DNA of 64,000 bases from Bacteroidales bacterium. Its GTDB lineage: Bacteria > Bacteroidota > Bacteroidia > Bacteroidales > UBA932. The translations under genes were made by a program, and so were the position numbers. The notes under the pieces are model-generated. The model made no database searches. It was not told where the DNA came from and saw only the letters and a list, made by a program, of their open reading frames with translations. This document shows, piece by piece, positions 33,614 through 41,336 of this stretch. The DNA is taken from the NCBI GenBank assembly GCA_017427385.1, contig JAFRSW010000019.1, positions 62,001 to 126,000 on the forward strand, given 5' to 3'. Position 1 is the first letter of the stretch; each line of letters opens with the position of its first letter.

Positions 33614-34597
33614 CTACTTGGCCCTGCTTACAAGCTTTTCTGCAAAGCGCCTCAGCACCTCGTAACGTACATTGCCGAGCTTGAGTCTGCGTGCAGCCTT
33701 CAGCGCCTCCTCGGTGTAGCGGCACACCTCTGCGCGCGCGTCGGCATCCACCCCGCACTCGACATATATCTTCTTGATATCGGCAATCTTGCGCACACCG
33801 GCATCTCCGTCCTCCAGCTCGTTGAACCGGGTCAGGAAATCCTGTCTCTCCTTGCCGGACAGCTTCTCGCAGGTGCGCACGGTAAGCCAGCTCTTCTTGC
33901 AGTTGAGGATGTCGCCGCCGATGGGCTTGCCGAACACCTTCTCGTCGCCGAAGGCATCCAGATAGTCATCCGCCACCTGGAAAGCCATCCCCAGCTGGTA
34001 GCCATAGTCGTAGAGCGCCTGGCACTCCTTTTCGCCGGCACCGGCCATCAGCGCACCCATCTTGGACGAGCAGGCCAGCAGCACCGCAGTCTTGAGGCCT
34101 ATCATCTTGCAGTAATCCTTCATGGAAACCTCGCTCACGCGCTCGAATTCCATATCGTACTGCTGGCCTTCGCAGACTTCGGCCGCCGTCTTGGAGAAGA
34201 GTTCCAGCACCTCATCCAGTTTGTCCACGGGGGCCTTGGCGATGCGCTTGTATGCGTCGATCTGCATCACGTCGCCGGAGAGGATGGCGGTGTCTTCGTC
34301 CCACTTCTTCCAGACGGTGGGCTGACCGCGGCGGAGAGCCGAACGGTCCATGATGTCGTCGTGCAGCAGGGTGAAGGTATGGAAAACCTCGAGGGCGCTT
34401 GCGACATCCATCAGTTTCGGGGTGAGGCGGTTTTTGAAAACCGCATAGGTGGTGAGGCAGAGCCGGGGGCGGATGCGTTTTCCGCCGATGGCAATCATAT
34501 ATCTGAGGGGGTCATATAGCCCTGCAGGCTCATCCGGGAACTGTATTTCTTTGAAAAGACGCTCGATTGCTGCGTCGATGTGGTTTTCGGTTATCAT
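33614..34597 (-). CDS. Polyprenyl (isoprenyl) diphosphate synthase
   Basis: The 327-residue trans-prenyltransferase has both aspartate-rich motifs: DDIMD (in LLHDDIMDRSALRRG) and DDYLD (in FQVADDYLD), plus GGKRIRPRL near residue 34. It condenses isopentenyl diphosphate with allylic diphosphates; product chain length (geranylgeranyl, or longer for quinones) cannot be read here. It is the first gene of an operon with rsgA and the acyltransferase. TATATTTG lies 5 nt before its ATG. Confidence 0.92.
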   Translation of the reverse strand: MITENHIDAAIERLFKEIQFPDEPAGLYDPLRYMIAIGGKRIRPRLCLTTYAVFKNRLTPKLMDVASALEVFHTFTLLHDDIMDRSALRRGQPTVWKKWDEDTAILSGDVMQIDAYKRIAKAPVDKLDEVLELFSKTAAEVCEGQQYDMEFERVSEVSMKDYCKMIGLKTAVLLACSSKMGALMAGAGEKECQALYDYGYQLGMAFQVADDYLDAFGDEKVFGKPIGGDILNCKKSWLTVRTCEKLSGKERQDFLTRFNELEDGDAGVRKIADIKKIYVECGVDADARAEVCRYTEEALKAARRLKLGNVRYEVLRRFAEKLVSRAK

Positions 34598-34602
34598 ATA
34601 TG

Positions 34603-34610
34603 CAAATATA
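34603..34610 (-). promoter_or_regulatory. -7 element of the polyprenyl synthase operon
   Basis: The minus strand reads TATATTTG, an exact match, 5 nt before the ATG at 34597. For the divergent SusC gene at 34667 I see no convincing element in the rest of this 69-bp gap. Confidence 0.5.
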
Positions 34611-34666
34611 GCTAAATTTTGATTTGTATCAGTTTTTTACTATTTTGCGGCCAAATGTAGTGTATT

Positions 34667-37600
34667 ATGAGGTGTGGCAAACTATTCCTCCCGCTGTTGT
34701 TGTCTCTTATAGTGGCCGTGTCGTCCGTCCAGTCAGGATGGGCCCAGGGTGCTGCCGGAGTGGCTCCGCAGCAGAAAACCAAGCAGGATCTTTTCGGAAA
34801 AATCGTGGATGATGCCGGAGAACCGCTCCCCGGTGTCGTAGTCTTTCCCAAGGGAGAGATGGCCAAGGCCGTCACTTCCGACCTGGACGGCAATTACTCT
34901 GTCCGGATCCCCTCCGGCAAGAATACCACGTTCGTTTTCCAGTTCCTGGGGATGGAGACGCAGGAGATTGCGGTCAGCGCCCCGGGACGGAAGGATGTGG
35001 TGATGAAGTCGGACAATATGTTGGACGCCGCCGTAAGTATAGGGTATGGACTGATCCAGAAAAGAGATGACTTCACCGGTTCCGCTGTGCAAGTGAGCAA
35101 GGATCAGATTGCAATGCGTCCTGCAGACCGTATCGACAACCTCCTCGCAGGCTCTGTGCCTGGCATGAATGTGATAGAAGATTCAACTAACGGCAGGCCT
35201 TCAGTCAAAATCAGGATCAGGGGCGATGGCTCCTTGAGCGCCTCCAACGAGCCGTTATGGATTATTGATGGTGTGCCGGTATTCCAGGGCACAAGGACAA
35301 ATTCTGTTACAGGCACGTCCTACACCGTGAGCCCTCTTTCGTATATGAATCCGGATGATATCGAGTCCATAACAGTGCTTAAAGATGCCTCTACCACTAC
35401 TCTATATGGTGCAGACGGCTCAAACGGTGTCATTCTGGTAACTACAAAGGGGTCCAAGGGAGGAGAAGTATCGTACAATGCATCTGTGCGCTATGGACTT
35501 TCCAACCTCGACAAAAGCACGGTAAAGAAGTTGGTAAATGGCCCGCAGTATCTTGCCCTGGCAAAAGAAGCCTGGACCAATTCGGGCCGCAGCCTCTCCA
35601 CGTTCCCTTATCAGGATAACGAATACCAGACATTCTCCAATATGGATTATGACTGGACAAATGCGTATCTTGGAGTAGGGCAGACCACCCAAGCAAACTT
35701 CTCGGCGGCCGGCGGAAGCGACAAGATGAAGTTCGTCCTTTCAGGAGGCTGGTTCGACAGCTCTTCCTATGTAAAAGGTAACAACAAGAACCGTTTCTCC
35801 CTCTCTGCCAAGACAGATGTCAAGTTTTCGCCAAAACTGAAGATGCAGGTGAAAATGGCTGCCGACTACAATGTTGATGACGTATTCTCGCTTTATGGAC
35901 AGTACGATGAGATCCTTCCTATCTTCTCTCCCTACAACGAAGACGGATCGTATCGTTACTATAACTATTATAGCAAGAAAGATGACGGCACCTACGAGGT
36001 CCAGAAATACAACAACTACGGCAACGATCTCATGGAACGTGAGTTTGATGAGAACCGTCAGTACACTCTCAATGCCGAAGGATCTGTTGTCCTGACTTAC
36101 AATCCATTGAAATGGCTCACGTTCACGTCCCATACCAGCGAGAGGCTCATTTCCATATATGAGTCCCAGTACTATACCCGTAAATCACTCGCAGGCATCA
36201 ATTCGTCAGACCCCTCGCTGTCGGGTTATTCCCGTCGGTCCGGCGTATTCAATATGGCATTCTATGAGAACTTGCGCGCCAATGCAAACCATACATGGGG
36301 TAAGTTCAATGCCAATGGTTTCGTGGGAGCCGAATACAAGACATCGGGGCATTTCTCCCTCTATGCAACTGGTAATGGCTTCACCAACGACAGCATCAGG
36401 GAAATCTCCTACGCCAATGCCGATACCCGGAAAGGGTCATCTTCCCGTTCGGAGAGCAAATCGTTATCGTACATAGCCAATGCCAATGTCTCCTACGACA
36501 AACGCTATGTGCTATCTGCCAACTGGCGCCGGCAGGGTAATTCCAGTTTCAGTGAATACTCCCGCTGGGGAACCTTCTGGGCAGCCGGCCTGAGCTGGAA
36601 TATTCATAATGAGCATTTTATGGATATTCCCTGGCTCAACACCCTGCGGGCAAAGTACACCTACGGCAGTTCGGGCAATTCTCGCGTGGATTCTTCCAGC
36701 GCAGACGGCTCTTATGTGATTAACTCATCTCACTCTTACGGAGGAAAGTCGGGCGCCGCGCTCAGCAAACCTGCAAATCCCGGCCTCCGCTGGGAGAGAA
36801 CCTATACCAGCGACTGGATGTTCGACTTCGGAGCATTCAAGAACAGGGTGGAACTGAGCCTTGAATATTATGTCCGTCGCACCAGGGATGTCCTTTACGG
36901 CGGAAGGGTGTCCTCCATTATTACCGACGGAGACGTGACCCGGAACGTGGGTGTGATATCCAACAAGGGTATTGAGTTTACCTTGACTACTGTGAACATC
37001 CGTAAATCCGGCTTTACCTGGACTACCTCCATTAACGGTGCCCATAACCATAATATGATTGAAGAGCTCTACAAGGATACCCATACCGGATTCTTCGATT
37101 CGATCTGGGTGGCGGGGCAATCGAAGGATGCCTTCTGGCTCGTCCGCTGGGCGGGAGTGGATCCCGTAACGGGAGAACCTATGTGGTATGATATAAACGG
37201 AGACCTTACATACAACTTCTCTCTGGACAACCGCGTATATCTTCCGCAGTATTCCAAGGAGCCGATCCTCCAGGGAGGAGTCTCGAACGACTTCACCTTT
37301 GGTAGGTTCAACTTGCGGATTATGTTCGACTACCGCCTTGGAGGCTGGGATTACATCCCTCTTGAGAATGACGGCTCCGACATCGTGGATTACACCGGCA
37401 GGCCTGCCATCGAGGAATTGAACCACTGGACAACCCCAGGGGTGGGCAATGTCAGTCCTGAATTCCGTTATAAATATGGGGCGAATAACGACTGGAACTC
37501 GACGCGCTCGCTATGGAATACCACCTATATCCAGTTCCGGAGCATTTCCTTTGGGTATCGCTTGCCAGAGAGGGTAAACCGTGCGCTCCATGTTAAGAAT

Positions 37601-37738
37601 ACTTCGATCAGTATCATTGGGGACAATTTGTACCTTTGGACTCCCGGTCAGGGCAGGAGCAGGAACAGTTACAAGACGCTCAAATACTCCGATGGACTCC
37701 GCCGCGGCCTTTCCGCTCAGGTTTCGTTCAACTTCTAA
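34667..37738 (+). CDS. SusC/RagA family TonB-linked outer membrane protein
   Basis: The 1023-residue protein has a signal peptide (about 1-27), a carboxypeptidase-regulatory-like domain (about 47-120; GKIVDDAGEPLPGVVV), a plug (about 125-245) with IRIRGDGSLSASNEPLWIIDGV and VLKDASTTTLYGADGSNGVI, and a C-terminal barrel ending LSAQVSFNF. The RagA/SusC plug signatures are clear. It imports an oligomer (glycan or peptide) captured by the SusD partner 12 bp downstream. No glycoside hydrolase, lyase or sensor is next to it, so the substrate cannot be named. Confidence 0.95.
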   Translation: MRCGKLFLPLLLSLIVAVSSVQSGWAQGAAGVAPQQKTKQDLFGKIVDDAGEPLPGVVVFPKGEMAKAVTSDLDGNYSVRIPSGKNTTFVFQFLGMETQEIAVSAPGRKDVVMKSDNMLDAAVSIGYGLIQKRDDFTGSAVQVSKDQIAMRPADRIDNLLAGSVPGMNVIEDSTNGRPSVKIRIRGDGSLSASNEPLWIIDGVPVFQGTRTNSVTGTSYTVSPLSYMNPDDIESITVLKDASTTTLYGADGSNGVILVTTKGSKGGEVSYNASVRYGLSNLDKSTVKKLVNGPQYLALAKEAWTNSGRSLSTFPYQDNEYQTFSNMDYDWTNAYLGVGQTTQANFSAAGGSDKMKFVLSGGWFDSSSYVKGNNKNRFSLSAKTDVKFSPKLKMQVKMAADYNVDDVFSLYGQYDEILPIFSPYNEDGSYRYYNYYSKKDDGTYEVQKYNNYGNDLMEREFDENRQYTLNAEGSVVLTYNPLKWLTFTSHTSERLISIYESQYYTRKSLAGINSSDPSLSGYSRRSGVFNMAFYENLRANANHTWGKFNANGFVGAEYKTSGHFSLYATGNGFTNDSIREISYANADTRKGSSSRSESKSLSYIANANVSYDKRYVLSANWRRQGNSSFSEYSRWGTFWAAGLSWNIHNEHFMDIPWLNTLRAKYTYGSSGNSRVDSSSADGSYVINSSHSYGGKSGAALSKPANPGLRWERTYTSDWMFDFGAFKNRVELSLEYYVRRTRDVLYGGRVSSIITDGDVTRNVGVISNKGIEFTLTTVNIRKSGFTWTTSINGAHNHNMIEELYKDTHTGFFDSIWVAGQSKDAFWLVRWAGVDPVTGEPMWYDINGDLTYNFSLDNRVYLPQYSKEPILQGGVSNDFTFGRFNLRIMFDYRLGGWDYIPLENDGSDIVDYTGRPAIEELNHWTTPGVGNVSPEFRYKYGANNDWNSTRSLWNTTYIQFRSISFGYRLPERVNRALHVKNTSISIIGDNLYLWTPGQGRSRNSYKTLKYSDGLRRGLSAQVSFNF

Positions 37739-37750
37739 AGACTGCGAAAA

Positions 37751-39259
37751 ATGAAAAACATAGTCAAATACATATTGGTCGCAGTTATGGCGACAGTCCT
37801 GCTGTCCTGCGAGAGAATGGAGAAGAAACTCCTGACGGTCGATGTGCTCGGCAAGAACACCATTGCCGGCTTTATGTTGGAGTATGACGGTTATGTGAGT
37901 GCCGGTGAAGGGCTCCACGCCGAAATCCGCACTTTCTACCCGACATATATCAAGTATGCAGAGATTGCCGGCGACCTGCTGAACATTACGGCAAATGCCG
38001 ATGAAGGCGACCAGTTGCTGTTCAACTATCAGATGGAGCAGCAGCACATAGCCACCTATCCCCGCAACTACTGGGCGAACGGCTGGTCTATCGTTACACA
38101 GGTTACATATCTTCTTGAATACGGCCCCAGGAATCTGGAGCAGGGATGGTCGGCCGCCGAGAATAATATGGTTAAAAAGATCATGGCGCAGGCGCATTTT
38201 GCTCGAGCTCTGGCAATGTTCGAGATTTGTTGCGCCTATGCACAGCCATACAATTATACGGATGACCATTCACACATCGGAATTCCCATCCTTACGCATG
38301 TAGCCTCTTTCGAGGAGGTCCTTCCAAGACAGTCGGTCAAGGAAGTATATAATCAAATCCTTGATGATCTGGACAAGGCGATGGACTTGTTTAAGACAGT
38401 GGCAAAGGATAATCCGACCGGTGCCCAGGTCGATGCTATCACCGATCCGTACCACATCTCCTATATCGCGTGCGAGGCTCTCCTGGCCAGGGTTTACTTG
38501 TTTATGGAACGCTGGGACGACGCGGCAAAGATGGCGCAGTCCGTAATCGGAAAGGTCCCTCTTACCCCGAGGTCGCAGTATATCGATATGTACCGTAATT
38601 CTCAGGCGGTCCCCGGAAAGGAGACTATATTCCGGTTGAATCATTTCGATGCCAGCACAACCCTTTCCAGTTTCTTCGACCCCGTACGTGGAGCCAAGTT
38701 CGAGCCGACCGAGATGATGTACACCCTTTACCCGGACGACGATATACGGAAGCAGTTGCTGACCTACATACCTCAGGATGGAGAAGAAGGCATCATGCCA
38801 GGTTCCAAGCCAAAGGCTGTGTGCAAGTATCTTTGGTGGAAGCAGGGAATCTCCGATGAAATGGCCCGCGTGCACGACAACTTCGTGTTCCGTGTGTCGG
38901 AAATGTACCTGATTCACGCCGAAGCCGTGCTTCAGGGGAGCGGAGATACAGCCGGTGCGGCAGCCGACTTGAAGGCGCTCATAGCCCGCGCCCGTGGCGT
39001 GGCGGAATCGGCGGTTACCGTCCCTTCCGGAAAGGATGCCCTTCTGGAGGCCGTCAAGACCGAGCGTGTGAAGGAACTCTGCTACGAGGGGCATCGTATC
39101 TTTGACATCACCCGACGCAAGGAGGACCTTGTCCGTACCAACAATTCATCGGTCAAGTTGGTGAAGTATCCCAACTACCGTTTTGTGCTTCCTATTGATC
39201 AGATGGAGATGCAGTCGAATGAAAATATGATTCAAAATGAAGGCTATGGTGTACAATAG
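37751..39259 (+). CDS. SusD/RagB family nutrient-binding lipoprotein
   Basis: The 502-residue protein has a lipobox (MATVLLSC, Cys20) and a SusD-like helical fold: the N-terminal segment with AEIAGDLLNITANADEGD, the AHFARALAMFEICCAYAQPYNY helix-turn typical of SusD TPRs, and the C-terminal ERVKELCYEGHRIFDITRR followed by LPIDQMEMQSN. It sits on the cell surface as the lid of the SusC pore. Its last 23 bp overlap the start of the next lipoprotein gene. Confidence 0.95.
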   Translation: MKNIVKYILVAVMATVLLSCERMEKKLLTVDVLGKNTIAGFMLEYDGYVSAGEGLHAEIRTFYPTYIKYAEIAGDLLNITANADEGDQLLFNYQMEQQHIATYPRNYWANGWSIVTQVTYLLEYGPRNLEQGWSAAENNMVKKIMAQAHFARALAMFEICCAYAQPYNYTDDHSHIGIPILTHVASFEEVLPRQSVKEVYNQILDDLDKAMDLFKTVAKDNPTGAQVDAITDPYHISYIACEALLARVYLFMERWDDAAKMAQSVIGKVPLTPRSQYIDMYRNSQAVPGKETIFRLNHFDASTTLSSFFDPVRGAKFEPTEMMYTLYPDDDIRKQLLTYIPQDGEEGIMPGSKPKAVCKYLWWKQGISDEMARVHDNFVFRVSEMYLIHAEAVLQGSGDTAGAAADLKALIARARGVAESAVTVPSGKDALLEAVKTERVKELCYEGHRIFDITRRKEDLVRTNNSSVKLVKYPNYRFVLPIDQMEMQSNENMIQNEGYGVQ

Positions 39260-39725
39260 AATAATCAAGGCATTGGCAATGATTGCCTTATCATGCACTC
39301 TTATTTCTTGCGATGACCGTCCTGACAGGATGTTTAGAGATTTCTTCGTTAGCGTGGCCGATGAAACCGGAGCGCAGACATCCCGTATCCTGTCGTCGTC
39401 CAATAATCTGGTCATGACGTATTATTTTTCATTGGTATCAGAAGAATTGAAAGAGCCGCTGACAGTCAATTTCGACCTCCAGGTCGGGGACGGTCTTAAA
39501 GAGGGGAAGGATTTTGCTTTTCAGACTCAGGCCCGTAGTATTACATTTGAGCCTGGCGTTTACAAGAAACCCTTCAGAATCAACTACTTGAGCAATCCGG
39601 TAGATGACTCCAAAGACAATACCATCAAGATTATTATCACATCGACTTCGGATCCTTCCATCATTATCGGTTATCCGGGTCCATCTGCAAAATATAGCAC
39701 ACATACAATAACAAAGTATAATTAG
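39237..39725 (+). CDS. Small SusE-position lipoprotein (DUF4843/Calx-beta-like)
   Basis: The 162-residue protein has a lipobox ending CTLISC (about Cys25) followed by DD, then a single beta-sandwich-like domain with FFVSVADETGAQTSRIL and a C-terminal DNTIKIIITSTSDPSIIIGY edge, resembling the Calx-beta-like accessory lipoproteins (DUF4843 type) of SusCD loci. It probably helps bind substrate at the surface. The start overlaps the susD-like gene by 23 bp. The next gene begins 22 bp on. Confidence 0.72.
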   Translation: MKAMVYNRIIKALAMIALSCTLISCDDRPDRMFRDFFVSVADETGAQTSRILSSSNNLVMTYYFSLVSEELKEPLTVNFDLQVGDGLKEGKDFAFQTQARSITFEPGVYKKPFRINYLSNPVDDSKDNTIKIIITSTSDPSIIIGYPGPSAKYSTHTITKYN

Positions 39726-39747
39726 TTAGTTTTAAACCTTGAAGAAG

Positions 39748-41279
39748 ATGAAAAAATTTGTTTTCGTCCTTGCAGCATTGGCCGTAGCGGCTGTTGCCTG
39801 CGAAAAGCCGGAGCCGGAAGTCCCGGATACCACTCCTGCTGAACTGCTCTCCTTTAAGATCCTGGCTGCCGACAATGAAGGCCTGGATGCCGACTATGTG
39901 GCGAGACTATCGAACAGTCTATGGTAATCCGTATCCCCGGCGGTGGCCAGGGCAAAACTCTCAAGGCGACTCTTACCGCTGGCGAGAACGACGAGATCAA
40001 GGTGAATGACGTTGTCGTCGTGGATGGTAAAGCCAGCTTTAATGCTTCTTTCCCAGTGGATATTGTCGTAACCAATGCCAAGTCGGGAAAAAGTGCCCAG
40101 TATGAAGTGAAGATTGGTAAGATACTTCAACTCGTTTCCAAGAAACTTGGGACTATGCCGGCTTCGGAGGGTATGGTATATACCAGTTCCAGTTATCAGG
40201 CTGCTGTCAACCCTATCACAGGTGAGATGTGGGTGGCTTATTCTTTCACTCCCACCGGAGGCGTTAAGAATATCGGAGTTAAGAAATACAGCGGTGATAC
40301 ATTCGTTCAGGTTGGAAATGAAGGCATTGTGCCTGCTCCGGCAGAAGGCACTGCAATTGCTACCAGCAATGTGGTGGATCTTGCTTTCAATGCATCCGGA
40401 GAAGCATACCTCCTGTATTATGCGGGTGATGCAAAGAACACGATGACTCTCAGGAAATTCGATGGTACCGACTGGACTCCTGTCGGCAAAACCGGATTCA
40501 GCGAAAAAGCTAATTTCTCTTGGGGCAACTATCCGTCAATCTATTTTGATGCATCCGGCAACCCTGGTTTCATTTATCTCAAATCCACTTACGACCACGG
40601 TGTTTATCAGTTCGATGGCTCTGAATGGAAGACGGGCGCCATCACCGGATTCCCGGCATATAATAAGGGTGGCTCTCGTGGCTCCAATGAGGGCATTTTC
40701 TACAATGGCCCTATAGCGAGCCTTAATGGGAAAAAATATGGTTTCTTTACCGCCAACTGGTATGGCTTGTATGTTTATGAATTCTCCGGTTCCGAATGGA
40801 ATACGGCAATTATTCAGGATTATATGGAAACCGGCGAGAAGAACATGCTCCCTGGTAATATGTCCACGGCAATCAAGGACGGAAAGATTCTGCTCCTCGC
40901 AACCAATCAAGTTGCAGCGCAGGAACAGATTTATGAGTTCGATGGGACCAAACTTGAAAAATACGGGGATGCTTTCTCCATCAATGTCAGCAGCAGCGGC
41001 TCCCCCGATGTTGTAGTCTTCGGTGTGAATCCCAAAAACGGTCAGATTCTGGTTGTTAAACTCGATGCAGACAGCAAGCCTTGGTTCTCCGTCATGGATG
41101 AGAATCGCAAGTGGAGCGATTATGTTGCTGTGGCAGATGCCCCTGCAACCTATGGAGGCATCGTGATGGGATTTGATTTGAATGGCAATGCTTTGCTCGT
41201 ATGGCCTGACAAAGAAAGAGGAACAAGCGGATTCCCGCTTTATTCCATCGGCCTCGAAGACGATGTCCTTCCCGAATAA
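39748..41279 (+). CDS. Beta-propeller-like accessory lipoprotein, frameshifted
   Basis: The ATG at 39748 gives a lipoprotein signal (MKKFVFVLAALAVAAVAC) that stops at 39927, while the rest continues in another frame that is open to 41279. The two parts fit if one base is missing near 39902 (reading DADYVAET.. then IEQSMVIRIPGGG); a lost C in a GCC codon would do. The joined product would be about 510 residues: a short beta domain, then repeats with FDG(T/S)(D/E)W motifs and aromatic strands typical of a beta-propeller. It takes the SusE/F-like position of the SusCD locus, so is probably a surface glycan- or peptide-binding protein. Either a sequencing/assembly error or a genuine mutation. Confidence 0.7.
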
Positions 41280-41291
41280 TCTCTGATATCC

Positions 41292-41322
41292 AAAGGGTGC
41301 CGGAAAGCCCGGCACCCTTTTT
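41292..41322 (+). terminator. Intrinsic terminator of the SusCD locus
   Basis: GGGTGCCGG (41295-41303) pairs with CCGGCACCC (41309-41317) around a 5-nt loop, extended by AAA/TTT, and runs into TTTTT. It closes the SusCD operon. Confidence 0.9.
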
Positions 41323-41336
41323 AATCTTTAATAACA

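Noticed and set aside
34611-34666. A promoter for the SusC gene in the gap before 34667
   Set aside because: TTTG and TATTTTG strings are present but with wrong spacing (14 bp) and one base short of the consensus, so I could not support a specific site.
39237-39259. The 23-bp overlap of the SusD gene and the next lipoprotein as a wrong start
   Set aside because: The signal peptide and lipobox are reasonable from the overlapping ATG, and overlaps are common across this window.
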